NCBI RefSeq assembly: GCF_037094495.1
Contig: NZ_CP146612.1
Span: 1,240,001-1,304,000 of the forward strand
Origin: Dehalogenimonas sp. W
GTDB taxonomy: Bacteria > Chloroflexota > Dehalococcoidia > Dehalococcoidales > Dehalococcoidaceae
DNA length: 64,000 nucleotides
Direction: 5' to 3'
Position numbers and translations under genes: made by a program. This document shows positions 10,452-21,312 of the stretch, one piece after another. Position 1 is the stretch's first letter; each line of letters opens with the position of its first letter. The notes beneath the pieces were generated by a model, which made no database searches, was not told the origin of the DNA, and saw nothing but the letters and a program-made list of their open reading frames with translations.

Positions 10452-10886
10452 CTAATGATGGTGTTCGTGCGATGATGGGGTCGGTTCAAAGGGCGGTTTT
10501 TCACCGCGGCGTTCGTAATAATTCTCAATCGCTTTTCTCAAAGCCTCTTCGGCCAGCACCGAACAGTGCATTTTGACCGGCGGCAGACCGCCCAGAGCCT
10601 CGGCAACGGCTTTGTTGGATATTTCCAGTGCCTCTTCTATGGTCTTGCCCTTAACCATCTCGGTTACCATGGAACTGGTGGCAATAGCGGCCCCGCATCC
10701 GAAGGTCTTAAAACTGGCATCGGTGATGATGCCGTCCTTGACCCGGATATAAAGCTCCATGACATCACCGCAAACGGGATTGCCCACCCGGCCGACGCCG
10801 TCGGGATTTTCCATCTCACCGATATTCCGCGGATTTTTAACGTGTTCTATGACTTGTTCGCTGTAAGCGGCAGGTCCGTTGCTCAT
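10452..10886 (-). CDS. NifU/IscU-type iron-sulfur cluster scaffold
   Basis: 144 residues. The three scaffold cysteines are visible in NPVCGD (C39), FGCGAA (C64) and MHCSVL (C107), the ligands on which IscU builds a 2Fe-2S cluster using sulfur from the desulfurase encoded immediately upstream. The protein ends in SHEHHH, a His-rich tail that is not part of the family core and might bind metal. Last gene of the sulfur operon, 9 bp after nifS. Confidence 0.93.
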   Translation of the reverse strand: MSNGPAAYSEQVIEHVKNPRNIGEMENPDGVGRVGNPVCGDVMELYIRVKDGIITDASFKTFGCGAAIATSSMVTEMVKGKTIEEALEISNKAVAEALGGLPPVKMHCSVLAEEALRKAIENYYERRGEKPPFEPTPSSHEHHH

Positions 10887-10895
10887 CTTATTCTC

Positions 10896-12065
10896 CTATT
10901 TTACTGCGCCCGGCGCCAGGGGCGACATCGCTCGTAATTTTTTTACAATACCGGGCAGAGTTTCAATCACCCGGTCAATATCTTCGTCATCGTTGAATTT
11001 ACCCAGGCTGAATCTGATGGAGCCGTGCGCCTCTTCTGCCAGACGACCGCAGGCCAGCAACACATGGGAAGGTTCCAGGCTGGAGGAACTGCAAGCGGAA
11101 CCGGTGGAGGCAGAGATCGCTTCAAAATCCAGGTGGAGCACCAGGGATTCACCTTCAACGTACTGGAAGGAGATATTGACATTGTTCGGCAGCCGTTCAG
11201 ACGGGTGCCCGTTCAAGGTAGCGTCGGGAATGCGCTCCAATAGTTCCGCGGCCAGGCGGTCGCGCAGGGCGGTGATTTTCTCGGTTTCGTCGTTCATTTC
11301 GGCCATGGCAATCTCGGCGGCCTTGCCGAAACCGACAATGCCGGGGACGTTCTCAGTGCCGGGGCGCTTGTGGCGTTCCTGGCTGCCGCCGGACAAAAGA
11401 GAGTCAATCCGAACGCCCTTTTTGATATAGAGCGCACCGATACCTTTGGGGCCGTAGAGCTTGTGACCGGACATGCTAAGCAGGTCGGCATTGAGGTCTC
11501 CGACGTTGACCGGAAGATGACCGGTCGTCTGTACGGCGTCAACGTGAAACAGGATGCCGTGCTGCCGGGCAATGCGGCCGATTTCGGCCACTGGCTGAAT
11601 CGTACCAATCTCGTTATTAGCATGCATGATGGATATCAGAATGGTCTTTGGCGTTATGGCTTTCTCCACGTCGCCCGGAGCAACCTTGCCGTAGCGGTCC
11701 ACCGGCAGGAAGGTCACTTCAAAGCCGTGTTTAGCCAGATACTCGCAGCTTTCAATTACGGCGTGATGCTCAATACTTGACGTAATGATATGGTTGCCTT
11801 TATCCGACCTGGCCCAGGCGGCACCCTTGATCGCCCAGTTATCCGCTTCAGTGCCGCCGCTGGTGAAGAATATTTCGTCATCCCGGGCGCCGATCAGAGC
11901 GGCGACCTGACTGCGGGCATGTTCCACGGCCACCCGTACCGTTTGTCCGGTGCTGTGAACTGATGACGGGTTACCGAACGACTCCTTCAGAAACGGCTGC
12001 ATCGCCTCCGCTACCCGGGAGTCAACCGGAGTGGTCGCCGAATTATCCAGATAAGCCTGTTTCAT
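10896..12065 (-). CDS. Cysteine desulfurase (NifS/IscS)
   Basis: 389 residues. PLP-dependent enzyme converting cysteine to alanine and enzyme-bound persulfide. The PLP lysine is in SMSGHKLYGPKGIGALY; the catalytic Cys loop is STGSACSSSSLEPSHVL; HAVIES and HANNEIGTIQP are also typical. It supplies sulfur to the adjacent scaffold. Located between cysK and the scaffold gene with short gaps, so it is part of one transcript. Confidence 0.95.
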   Translation of the reverse strand: MKQAYLDNSATTPVDSRVAEAMQPFLKESFGNPSSVHSTGQTVRVAVEHARSQVAALIGARDDEIFFTSGGTEADNWAIKGAAWARSDKGNHIITSSIEHHAVIESCEYLAKHGFEVTFLPVDRYGKVAPGDVEKAITPKTILISIMHANNEIGTIQPVAEIGRIARQHGILFHVDAVQTTGHLPVNVGDLNADLLSMSGHKLYGPKGIGALYIKKGVRIDSLLSGGSQERHKRPGTENVPGIVGFGKAAEIAMAEMNDETEKITALRDRLAAELLERIPDATLNGHPSERLPNNVNISFQYVEGESLVLHLDFEAISASTGSACSSSSLEPSHVLLACGRLAEEAHGSIRFSLGKFNDDEDIDRVIETLPGIVKKLRAMSPLAPGAVK

Positions 12066-12085
12066 TAAAAAGCCTCGTTTTGTCG

Positions 12086-13099
12086 TTAGACGCCAGGTTG
12101 GTTAGCTGAATAGACATCCTGAAACAGCCAGGTGGAGAGATAACGCTCGCCGGTATCGGGCAGTACCGCCACAATCAGCTTATCCTTCATCTCAGGTCGT
12201 TTGGCGACTTCCAGAGCCGCCCAGACGGCGGCGCCTGAAGAGATGCCGGCCAGGATGCCTTCTTCTTTAGCCAGGCGCCGGGCGGTGATCCCGGCGTTGT
12301 CATTACTCACCTGTATTATCTCATCAATGAGTTCAGTTCTCAAAACTGCCGGGATAAAACCGGCACCGATTCCCTGAATTTTGTGCGGTCCGGGCTTGCC
12401 GCCGGAAAGCACCGGTGAAGTTTCAGGTTCCACGGCGATGGTTTTGAAACCGGGTTTACGCTGCTTCAGTACCTCGGAGACACCGGTAATGGTGCCGCCG
12501 GTGCCGACTCCGGCTACCAGCACGTCCACCCGCCCTTCGGTATCGCGCCAGATTTCCTCGGCGGTGGTCAGTCGGTGAATTTCCGGATTGGCCGGGTTAT
12601 TAAATTGCTGCAGGATTATATAGCCCGGATTGTTGTCCGCAATTTCCTGAGCGCGGCGGATAGACCCGCCCATACCCTCAGCGCCCGGGGTGAGTACAAT
12701 CTCCGCTCCCAGAATAGCCAGGAGTTGCCGTCGTTCCATAGACATAGTTTCAGGCATGGTCAGAATGAGCCGGTAACCGCGGGCAGCCGCGGTAAAAGCC
12801 AGCGCGATGCCGGCATTACCTGAAGTCGGCTCTACGATGGTGGTTCCCGGTATGAGTTTGCCGCTGGCTTCGGCGTCGGTAATCATGGCCACACCGATGC
12901 GATCCTTGACGCTGTGCAGCGGATTAGAAGATTCAAGTTTGACCGCCACTTCGGCAACGGCGCCTTCAGTAAGGCGGTTCAGCCGCACCAGCGGCGTGTT
13001 GCCGATGGTCTCGGTGATGTCGGCAGCAATCCCGCGGGTAAGTGCCGGAAATTCCCGGTTTCTGAACTGAACTTTCCTGACTTCGGTTTCCCTGGTCAT
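12086..13099 (-). CDS. cysK: Cysteine synthase (O-acetylserine sulfhydrylase)
   Basis: 337 residues. The N-terminus is followed by [12 protein letters not shown]; the PLP lysine is in SVKDRIG; the substrate loop reads PTSGNAG (PTSGNTG in most CysK); the phosphate-binding loop is GTGGTITG. The first 25 residues form an extension over typical CysK. It makes cysteine from O-acetylserine and sulfide. Its ATG overlaps the metW stop by one base. No serine acetyltransferase is seen in the window. The Thr-to-Ala change in the loop may affect substrate preference. Confidence 0.92.
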   Translation of the reverse strand: MTRETEVRKVQFRNREFPALTRGIAADITETIGNTPLVRLNRLTEGAVAEVAVKLESSNPLHSVKDRIGVAMITDAEASGKLIPGTTIVEPTSGNAGIALAFTAAARGYRLILTMPETMSMERRQLLAILGAEIVLTPGAEGMGGSIRRAQEIADNNPGYIILQQFNNPANPEIHRLTTAEEIWRDTEGRVDVLVAGVGTGGTITGVSEVLKQRKPGFKTIAVEPETSPVLSGGKPGPHKIQGIGAGFIPAVLRTELIDEIIQVSNDNAGITARRLAKEEGILAGISSGAAVWAALEVAKRPEMKDKLIVAVLPDTGERYLSTWLFQDVYSANQPGV

Positions 13100-13704
13100 T
13101 ATATATTCCCCCTGTTCGTATTGGTAATTAAATAAATGCCGGTTTGAGCCAGGATATTCGGCAACAACCTTACCCTGGCGTTACCGTTAAGGAAGTATTT
13201 CTGCTCAACCCTATAATCGTTTTCATGACAGAAGGCAGAAAAATCCGACAGGCTGAGGAAATGGAGATTGGGAGTATCGTACCACTGGTAGGGCAGCGCC
13301 TTGGTTACCGGTACTTTACCGATCACGCCCAATCGCCAGCGGGCGGAGATATAAGCAAAATTAGGCACACCCACGATAGCCTGTTTGCCTACCCGCAACG
13401 CTTCGGCAATGACTTCCTGAGGGTTTTTTACCTGCTGGAGGCATTGATTTAAGATGACATAATCAAAAGAATCATTGCCGTATTCCGTCAGTCCGTTATC
13501 AATATCCTGATGGGAAACCGACAGGCTGCGGGCCACACAGCGGTAGATAGCCTGTTCCGAAATTTCCACTCCGCGAGCCCTGACCTGTTTTTGCTCGTTC
13601 AAATAGGCCAGCAGGTCACCATCGCCACAACCGAGGTCCAGCACGCTGCTTCCCGGCTTGATCAGCCCGGCGATAATCCGGTGGTCTTTACTGACAGTAG
13701 TCAT
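13099..13704 (-). CDS. metW: Methionine biosynthesis protein MetW (SAM-dependent methyltransferase fold)
   Basis: 201 residues. Class I methyltransferase motif [15 protein letters not shown], then [14 protein letters not shown], followed by the MetW-typical [13 protein letters not shown] and [18 protein letters not shown]. MetW is commonly paired with MetX and is needed for, or stimulates, homoserine acylation in some bacteria. It overlaps metX by 4 bp (ATGA), indicating translational coupling. Confidence 0.92.
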   Translation of the reverse strand: MTTVSKDHRIIAGLIKPGSSVLDLGCGDGDLLAYLNEQKQVRARGVEISEQAIYRCVARSLSVSHQDIDNGLTEYGNDSFDYVILNQCLQQVKNPQEVIAEALRVGKQAIVGVPNFAYISARWRLGVIGKVPVTKALPYQWYDTPNLHFLSLSDFSAFCHENDYRVEQKYFLNGNARVRLLPNILAQTGIYLITNTNRGNI

Positions 13705-14855
13705 GACAGTAGGCCTTCCGTCGGGTGCAGTTCCCGGCTGACCTTGCGCAGGAAATGGCTGATAAGATGGGTTTCTTCATCCACCTCCAGCAAAAAAGCA
13801 TCGTGACCGTAGGTGGAATTGATTTCGCAGTAGGTCACGTCAATTCCGGCGAGCTTACAGCCGCGCACCAGTTCCCGGGATTGATGCGCCGGGTACAGCC
13901 AGTCGCTCTTAAAGGCCAGCACCATAAAATGAATATTTCGGGCCACGGCCAGCGAATCCGGCAGGGACTTTTGTCCGGCCAGGTCGTACAGGTCAATCGC
14001 CCGGGTCAGGTATAAATATGAATTGGCGTCAAAACGTTTAACGAAAGAGTCGCCCTTATATTGCAGGTATCCGGCTACTTCAAAGTCGGTGCCCAGCTTG
14101 GCCCCGTCCTCCCGGCGTTCACGAAAACGCCGGCCGAATTTATCGGCCATGGACGCATCACTCATATAGGTGATATGACCAACCATCCGGGCCATCGCCA
14201 AACCGCGTTCGGGTGCTTTGCCGTCATAATAGCGTCCGTTGTTGAAGTGCGGGTCAGCCATGATGGACTGCCGGCCGACCTCATTAAAGGCTATCTGCTG
14301 CGGTGAGTGGTGGGTGGTCGTAGCGATAGCGATAACCGAGTTTAATCGTTCCGGATGATTGACCGCCCAGACCAGCGCCTGCATGCCGCCCATACTGCCG
14401 CCGGCCACCGCCAGTAGTTTGTCTATTCCGAAATGCTTCACCAGTTCCAGTTGCGCCTCCACCATGTCGCCGATGGTGATCAGCGGAAAATCCAGGCCGT
14501 ACGGCTCGCCGGTAGCCGGATTGGGTGAAGCCGGGCCAGTAGAACCCTGACAACCGCCGATGACGTTGGAGCAAATGATGAAATGCTCATCAGTGTTGAA
14601 AGCCTTGCCGGGTCCGACCATGGTGTCCCACCAGCCGGGTTTGCCGGTGGCGGCGTTTAATCCGGCGACATGGGCATCGCCGGTCAGCGCATGGCAGATT
14701 AACACCGCGTTGGAACGGTCTGCGTTCAATTGCCCGTAGGTCTCATAAGCCAGTATTACCGGCGCAATCACTTCGCCGGATTCCAGCGTCAACCGGTCAA
14801 TGGTAATGTATTGGGTCTTGACCAGTTCGGTAATTTTGGATGGTTGTTCGTTCAT
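13701..14855 (-). CDS. metX: Homoserine O-acetyltransferase
   Basis: 384 residues, alpha/beta-hydrolase fold. The nucleophile is in GGSMGGMQ, the catalytic Asp in KSDWLYP and the His in STYGHDAFLLE. It transfers an acyl group from acetyl-CoA (or succinyl-CoA; MetX specificity cannot be read reliably by eye) to homoserine, making the substrate for the MetY encoded 11 bp upstream. Confidence 0.93.
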   Translation of the reverse strand: MNEQPSKITELVKTQYITIDRLTLESGEVIAPVILAYETYGQLNADRSNAVLICHALTGDAHVAGLNAATGKPGWWDTMVGPGKAFNTDEHFIICSNVIGGCQGSTGPASPNPATGEPYGLDFPLITIGDMVEAQLELVKHFGIDKLLAVAGGSMGGMQALVWAVNHPERLNSVIAIATTTHHSPQQIAFNEVGRQSIMADPHFNNGRYYDGKAPERGLAMARMVGHITYMSDASMADKFGRRFRERREDGAKLGTDFEVAGYLQYKGDSFVKRFDANSYLYLTRAIDLYDLAGQKSLPDSLAVARNIHFMVLAFKSDWLYPAHQSRELVRGCKLAGIDVTYCEINSTYGHDAFLLEVDEETHLISHFLRKVSRELHPTEGLLS

Positions 14856-14866
14856 GGCTTCACGCC

Positions 14867-16183
<1,317 letters not shown>

Positions 16184-16211
16184 TTATTATAGCTGAAATA
16201 TCCAGACGGCA

Positions 16212-16655
16212 TCAGATATAGTACATATCGCCGTCCTGGGACATCTTGGCCTGCTGACGGCTCACCAGGTCAGCCAGGGTCGTCTGATTCAACACTTCGT
16301 TCATCGCCCGTCCCATATCGTTCCAGACATCTCTGGTAGGGCAATAACGGGCCCGGTCGCATTTATCCGGGCTGTGGATACAGTCCACCGGCTCAATGGG
16401 GCCTTCCAGCAGACTGACCACTTCGCTCAGTTTTATGGCATCAGGGGACTTGGCCAGTTTGAGGCCGCCTTTGGCGCCGCGGACGGATTGGACCAACCTG
16501 GCGTCAACCAGCGGGCCGACCAGATGCTCCAGGTATGACAGCGAGATTTGCTGACGTTTGGCGATATCCTTGAGAGGAATCACCTGATCTCCATAATTCT
16601 GGGCCAGGTCCAGCAGGGCGCGAGTACCGTAACGGGCTCTGGTGCTTAGTTTCAT
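16212..16655 (-). CDS. Rrf2/IscR-type transcriptional regulator
   Basis: About 147 residues. Winged helix MKLSTRARYGTRALLDLAQ...QISLSYLEHLVGPL, followed by a three-cysteine region C-x6-C-x5-C (CIHSPDK, then CDRARYC) like the 2Fe-2S-binding segment of IscR. The start at 16655 is set by GGAGG; an upstream ATG at 16694 lies in the promoter. As first gene of the sulfur/Fe-S operon it probably senses Fe-S or sulfur status and controls its own transcript through palindromes at the promoter. A CymR-like cysteine-supply role is an alternative. Confidence 0.88.
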   Translation of the reverse strand: MKLSTRARYGTRALLDLAQNYGDQVIPLKDIAKRQQISLSYLEHLVGPLVDARLVQSVRGAKGGLKLAKSPDAIKLSEVVSLLEGPIEPVDCIHSPDKCDRARYCPTRDVWNDMGRAMNEVLNQTTLADLVSRQQAKMSQDGDMYYI

Positions 16656-16673
16656 TAATTTTCCTCCGGCAAA

Positions 16674-16727
16674 GTTGATGAAAAGCATCAACAAACTGAT
16701 AATATCAGTTGGCTGTCACCCTGTCAA
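16674..16727 (-). promoter_or_regulatory. Promoter and two inverted repeats of the sulfur operon
   Basis: On the minus strand TTGACA (plus 16722-16727) and TATTAT (plus 16699-16704) are separated by exactly 17 bp. A 17-nt palindrome, AACTGATA and TATCAGTT around one base (16694-16710), covers the -10. A second repeat, GTTGATG/CATCAAC with a 5-nt spacer (16674-16692), lies in the early transcribed region. Both are suited to repressor binding by the Rrf2 product. Confidence 0.8.
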
Positions 16728-16792
16728 ATCCGGTTTGGGCGGAAACGCGACAGGAAGCCTGCGCCGCGGGGTTATCGGAAAAAGGGGCAATC

Positions 16793-16820
16793 TAAAAAAG
16801 GAGCCGTTGCTCAAAACGGC
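16793..16820 (-). terminator. Terminator overlapping the end of the receiver gene
   Basis: The stem GCCGTT/AACGGC (16803-16808 with 16815-16820) is followed on the minus strand by TCC and a T run. The stop codon of the receiver gene (16811-16813) sits in the loop. Confidence 0.75.
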
Positions 16821-17236
16821 ATTGTCAGCGAAGGACTGACATATCTCTTGCCGGCCATGGCGTGCCGGATAGCCGTGGCCACATGCTCAAAGCCATAATC
16901 TTTGAGGATATAGCAACTGGCACCGGCCTTCAGTGCCCGGATAACATAGGGCTCATCGCTGTGCATGGACAGTACCACTGTTTTTGTTTTTATTTTATTT
17001 TTCTGAATGGCCTCCGCCAGTTCAATCCCGGAATAATAGGGCATGGACAGGTCGGTGACCAGAACATCCGGTTTGTGGTGCATTGTCAGCGCCATGGCTT
17101 CAGCACCGTCGGCGGCCTCGCAAATTATCTGAAAATCAGGTTCAAATTCCAGTAACGAGCGTATGCCCTGGCGGACAATCTTGTGGTCGTCGGCCAGAAT
17201 GATTGTTATCCGGTGGTTATGGCTGTTAGTTGTCAT
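16811..17236 (-). CDS. Stand-alone response-regulator receiver of the NarL type
   Basis: 141 residues. Receiver domain ITIILADDHKIVRQGIRSLL, phosphoacceptor Asp in VLVTDLSMPYYSG, conserved Ser in VLSMHS and Lys in YILKDYG. This is typical of NarL/FixJ regulators, but the protein stops about 20 residues after the receiver and has no LuxR-type helix-turn-helix. The stop lies inside a terminator hairpin, so the short form looks like the intended end rather than a recent frameshift. The adjacent HisKA_3-type kinase is the probable partner. Confidence 0.85.
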   Translation of the reverse strand: MTTNSHNHRITIILADDHKIVRQGIRSLLEFEPDFQIICEAADGAEAMALTMHHKPDVLVTDLSMPYYSGIELAEAIQKNKIKTKTVVLSMHSDEPYVIRALKAGASCYILKDYGFEHVATAIRHAMAGKRYVSPSLTMPF

Positions 17237-17302
17237 ATTGTTAATATATTACAAACTCCGTTGAGTTAAAATCCGTATTAATACGCGATTATTACGAATA
17301 AC

Positions 17303-20300
17303 TTACTGAAATTCTCTCAGCGGCAACTTCACCGTGACCACGGTCCCCTGACCGGTGTTTGAATTAACGGAGAATTGGCCGCCCAGCAGTGTCGCCCGTT
17401 CTCGCATAGCGGAAAGTCCGGTAGAACTGCCGGCGCTCAACTCGGCGGCACTGAAACCTTTGCCCCGGTCGGAAATATAGAGCATAATCGCTGAATCTTT
17501 TACCATTATTTTAACTTCAGCTTCCAGAACACCGGCATAGCGCAGGACGTTGGTCAGGGCCTCCTGAATGATGCGGAAAATGCCGATATTCATTTCTGCT
17601 GACAACTCCGGCAGGTTATCATGGTGGAAAATGACTTTTAATTCTGCCTGCTCTTTGAGTTGCTTGAACTGCCATTCCAGCGCAGGTATCAGTCCCAGGT
17701 CATCCAGAATACCGGGACGAAGTGACAAAGACAGGTTTCGTACCTGTTTGATAATCTCCGTGATCGTATTAGAGATTTCCTTAAGCACCGGGCGTAACTC
17801 CTCGGTAGCAACTTGCTCCGCTTTACCCAGCAGCAGTTTCACAACGGTCAGGCTTTGCCCTGTCTGATCATGAAGTTCGCGGGCAATCGCCCGTTTTTCT
17901 TGTTCCTGGGCGGATAGCAGACGGTTGGAAAGGGACCGCAGAGAAGCTTCCGCCTTTGCCCGGTATTCAAGTTGCTCCAGGAGTTTATCATGGGCTGACA
18001 CTAGTTCCCGGGTGCGTTCCTTAATGCGGGCTTCCAATTCAGAGGTCATATTCTGCAATAATTGTTCTGCCTGTTTTCGGTTCGTGATGTTGGTAAAAAT
18101 ACCGACGTTAGCAATGATCTCGTTGTTTTTATTCCTGACCGGAGTGGTTGCTCCCATTACTGTTATAGGATCTTTACCCTCACGGGTAACCAGTATTTCT
18201 TCGTTGGTGACTGTTTCGCCGTTCTTCACCGTTCGATACATGGGCCAATCTGATGTGGCATATTGTCGGCCATCAGAATGAAAACAACACAGGGCTTCAA
18301 ATCTGGATATGTTTTCAGGAATCTGCCCAAAAATATTAACAATCTCGCTGTTGGTCATCAGTAAACTGCCTTCTGTGTCCCGAAGGATTACCCCGGAAGG
18401 TAGCTGGTCGATGGTATTTTGCAGCAACAGGTGTTGTTTTTCCAACAACATTAGAAGGTTTTCACGTTCGGCCTCAACGGTTTTCCGCCGATTGATATCC
18501 TTGATGATATGGACGGTTCCGATGCAGCGGCCTTCCTGATCAATGATGGGGGAGGTGGTAGCTTCAACGTAAATATCCAGTTTGGGTTCAAATAATTCCT
18601 CACTCACCGTCCGGCCGCTGGCCATGGTTCGGGCGTGCGGGCAAATGGCGTGCGGTCGAGCGGAGTTGTGAACGATGTCATGGCAGAGCCGGCCGACCGC
18701 TTCTGCCGGGGATATGTTGAATATCCTGCCGAAAGCCTGATTGGCGCGGACGATGCAGTGCCGGCTGTCCAGCAGTATCACCGCGTCATTAATAGAGTCA
18801 AAGGTTGCCTGCCACTCTTGAGCGGCCTGGCGTAATTTCTCCTCGTTTACTTTGCGCTCGGTTGTATCGTAAAATATTGTTGCGAAGCGCCCGGGCGCTG
18901 GTGAGTAAGCTTTTACCTGATACCATTTTCCGATACTGGTGCTATAATTTTCAAAGGTGACCGGGATGCCGCTGACCGCCACTTTACCATAGGTCTCAAT
19001 CCAGGAAGATTCTATGCCGGGAATCACCTCACGGACATTCTTCCCAATCACATCTCCTGCCTTCAAGCCGGTTGTCTCTTCAAAAGCGGCATTGACTTCA
19101 ATGAAACGGTAGTCAATCGGAGTTCCGGCTTCATCAACAATGATTTCGTGCAGAGCGAAAGCTTCGGTCATAGTTGTGAAAAGGTCCCGGTATTTTCCTT
19201 CGCTCTCCCGGAGTGCCTTCTCTTGCATTTTACGTTCAGTGATATCTTCGGTGATGCCGAAACCGCCGAGCAGTTCTCCGGAATCATTCGTTTCCAGGAA
19301 AGCTTTTTCACGGACCCACTTTTCGCGACCCTCAACAATAATCCGATGTTCAATGTCGTAAGGCTCGCCTTTGAGGGCTGCTTTCCAGCATCCATCCACA
19401 TGCTGGCGGTCATCGGAATGGATAGTCCCCAGAAAGGTTTCGTAAGTCAACGGAATACCCTTGGGGATTCCGAAAATCCTATGGTTTTCATCCGACCAAC
19501 TCAAAACGTCCTTCTGGACGTCCAATCGCCAACTGCCGATATGCCCAACCGTCTGAGCCCGGTTAAGATCCTCCCGGGTTTGGGTCAACGTTGCTTCTAT
19601 TTGTTTACGGGTAGATATTTCCTGTATCAAACGGTCATTTATCAGCGCCAGTTCTTTGGCACGATTTTCAAAACGCTCTTCACTCTTTTTCAAATTATGA
19701 AATAAAATGCTGAAAGGCCGGGAGATTCCAGTTTCAATCAGCGCTTTGTAAATAAAGTAATAAGAAACTACTAGCAAGGAATGCCCAAGGGTATTCATCA
19801 AGCCGTAAGCGTCAGCATAGAGAGTCAAAGTCATTTCCGAACTTATGTTAACGCCCATGGCGATAATCAAGTATCTAAATACGTTGCCGCTGAATTGACC
19901 TCGTTTCTTGTATAGAAGAATAATCGCGCCAAGCAGGATACCGGAAATGATGAACTCACTGATTATCTTGAAAGCAGTTAATCCATTTTCCGGGGTGAAT
20001 GTCGCCGGGAAAATCGGCCAGATCAGAATGGAAGTTATGATTAACGATGTGGTCAAGGCATATGCGCCAAAAGCAGGGCCGATTTTCAATCGGCGTGAGA
20101 GATATCTCGTTGCCGACAGCAGGGTCAGAGCTTGTAGATAACGGGCGGCAATCCAAAACTGAGCAGCCAGGTTGGTAGGTTCAAAATCCTGAAAAACGCC
20201 CATGCCGCGGTAAGACAGGGTGTGAAAAGCATTGAGCAGACTGACGAACAAGAAGCCGATACCTATTAACAACAGATAATCGTTGTCCAGAAACTTTCGG

Positions 20301-20470
20301 GCGTTCCAGGCGATAATGAAAACACTGAAAGCGACTACCACACCGAAAAGCTCAATAAAGCTGTGAAACAACAGGTAATCCACCTGGCTAAGCAGGTACA
20401 AACCAATAAAGGCCAGGAAGGAAATTATTATTACGATGGCGGGTGATTTGAAACCTAAAAAATTATTCAT
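17303..20470 (-). CDS. Membrane-bound multi-PAS histidine kinase (HisKA_3 type)
   Basis: 1055 residues. About residues 8-250 form a block of hydrophobic helices resembling a MASE3 sensor domain. Then come a coiled segment (KKSEERFENRAKELALINDRL), four PAS-like modules (around QTVGHIGSWRLD, YRDLFTTMTEAFALHE, WQATFDSINDAVILLD, LLQNTIDQLPSGVILRD), a dimerisation/phosphoacceptor region RAIARELHDQTGQSLTVVKLL and an HATPase_c domain with DRGKGFS. The HisKA_3 type pairs with NarL-family regulators, matching the neighbouring receiver. The signal is unknown. Such PAS kinases are common next to rdh operons, but none is adjacent here. Confidence 0.9.
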   Translation of the reverse strand: MNNFLGFKSPAIVIIISFLAFIGLYLLSQVDYLLFHSFIELFGVVVAFSVFIIAWNARKFLDNDYLLLIGIGFLFVSLLNAFHTLSYRGMGVFQDFEPTNLAAQFWIAARYLQALTLLSATRYLSRRLKIGPAFGAYALTTSLIITSILIWPIFPATFTPENGLTAFKIISEFIISGILLGAIILLYKKRGQFSGNVFRYLIIAMGVNISSEMTLTLYADAYGLMNTLGHSLLVVSYYFIYKALIETGISRPFSILFHNLKKSEERFENRAKELALINDRLIQEISTRKQIEATLTQTREDLNRAQTVGHIGSWRLDVQKDVLSWSDENHRIFGIPKGIPLTYETFLGTIHSDDRQHVDGCWKAALKGEPYDIEHRIIVEGREKWVREKAFLETNDSGELLGGFGITEDITERKMQEKALRESEGKYRDLFTTMTEAFALHEIIVDEAGTPIDYRFIEVNAAFEETTGLKAGDVIGKNVREVIPGIESSWIETYGKVAVSGIPVTFENYSTSIGKWYQVKAYSPAPGRFATIFYDTTERKVNEEKLRQAAQEWQATFDSINDAVILLDSRHCIVRANQAFGRIFNISPAEAVGRLCHDIVHNSARPHAICPHARTMASGRTVSEELFEPKLDIYVEATTSPIIDQEGRCIGTVHIIKDINRRKTVEAERENLLMLLEKQHLLLQNTIDQLPSGVILRDTEGSLLMTNSEIVNIFGQIPENISRFEALCCFHSDGRQYATSDWPMYRTVKNGETVTNEEILVTREGKDPITVMGATTPVRNKNNEIIANVGIFTNITNRKQAEQLLQNMTSELEARIKERTRELVSAHDKLLEQLEYRAKAEASLRSLSNRLLSAQEQEKRAIARELHDQTGQSLTVVKLLLGKAEQVATEELRPVLKEISNTITEIIKQVRNLSLSLRPGILDDLGLIPALEWQFKQLKEQAELKVIFHHDNLPELSAEMNIGIFRIIQEALTNVLRYAGVLEAEVKIMVKDSAIMLYISDRGKGFSAAELSAGSSTGLSAMRERATLLGGQFSVNSNTGQGTVVTVKLPLREFQ

Positions 20471-20476
20471 GGCTCC

Positions 20477-21232
20477 TTAATCACCTGACTCTTGCCTGTT
20501 TATATCAACTATCCGGCGCTTAACGATATCAATCACGTCTTCTGGGTGGTGAATAGTCCAGGCTTCTTTAACCAGCCCTTTGGCGTGAATGGCTGCGTTA
20601 GTAAATGGCGTGGCCATGGCCACCACGTTCATGCCGGCGCGCATTGCGGCGGTGATGCCGTTGACCGAGTCTTCCAGCACCAGACACTCAATCGGCTTGA
20701 CGGACAATACCTGGGCGGCTTTAAGATAGATTTCCGGGTCGGGTTTCCCGCGGTTTATATCTTCAGCCGTGAGTACCGCATCCAGCAACCCGCCGATATC
20801 CAGCGATTCCACGACGTGGTTAACGTCCCGGCGTTTGGAAAGAGTGGTCAGCGCGGTTACGCAACCCATTTGCCGGGCCATTTTCAGAATGGCAACGTTG
20901 AAAGGCCATTGGTTGTCCCGGAGTATCTGAGGGTCGGCCACCATCTTATCGTATATCCGATAACGGATGGCCGTCAGTGCGTCCCATGGCTGGGCGGCGC
21001 CGTATTGGGGCATCAGTTCACGGAGGTGTTTTTCCAGCCCCAGTTTTTCCATGACGTGACGGGAGGTCTCTTCGCGGGAAGCACCGATGACTTCGGCATA
21101 GGCTTTGCCGGCCCGGTCATCAGGCTTGTTGGTGCCCAATATCTCCTGTACCGCCAGGTCATAAGCCCGTGCCTTCAGCTTTTCCGTCTGTACCAGTACG
21201 CCGTCCAGATCAAAGATAAAAGCCCGGATCAT
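20477..21232 (-). CDS. HAD-superfamily hydrolase (beta-phosphoglucomutase/phosphatase-like)
   Basis: 251 residues. Motif I FIFDLDGVLVQTE (nucleophile and acid Asp), motif II ALTTLSKRRD, and motif III/IV region GKPDPEIYLKAAQ...CLVLEDSVNGITAAMRAG. The cap insertion after motif I fits subfamily I, which includes beta-phosphoglucomutases and small phosphatases. The substrate cannot be told. It lies 6 bp upstream of the histidine kinase in the same direction and diverges from the GH38 gene. Confidence 0.85.
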   Translation of the reverse strand: MIRAFIFDLDGVLVQTEKLKARAYDLAVQEILGTNKPDDRAGKAYAEVIGASREETSRHVMEKLGLEKHLRELMPQYGAAQPWDALTAIRYRIYDKMVADPQILRDNQWPFNVAILKMARQMGCVTALTTLSKRRDVNHVVESLDIGGLLDAVLTAEDINRGKPDPEIYLKAAQVLSVKPIECLVLEDSVNGITAAMRAGMNVVAMATPFTNAAIHAKGLVKEAWTIHHPEDVIDIVKRRIVDINRQESGD

Positions 21233-21238
21233 GACCCC

Positions 21239-21266
21239 TTTACCTCGCTGATATATATTGTATAAT
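21239..21266 (+). promoter_or_regulatory. Promoter of the GH38 gene
   Basis: TTTACC (21239-21244) and TATAAT (21261-21266) are spaced by 16 bp. They lie about 45 bp before the ATG, which has GGGAGAG upstream. Confidence 0.6.
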
Positions 21267-21312
21267 GCTAAAGCAGGCGGGCTTCAAGGTCAAATGAAAC
21301 GGGAGAGATGCG

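Noticed and set aside
16656-16730. SAM or T-box riboswitch before the methionine/cysteine operon
   Set aside because: The leader from the predicted start point to the rrf2 ATG is only about 40 nt and holds inverted repeats suited to protein binding, too short for these riboswitches.
20492-21265. 257-codon plus-strand frame opposite the HAD hydrolase
   Set aside because: Antisense shadow of a gene with clear motifs; no ribosome site and no recognisable protein features.
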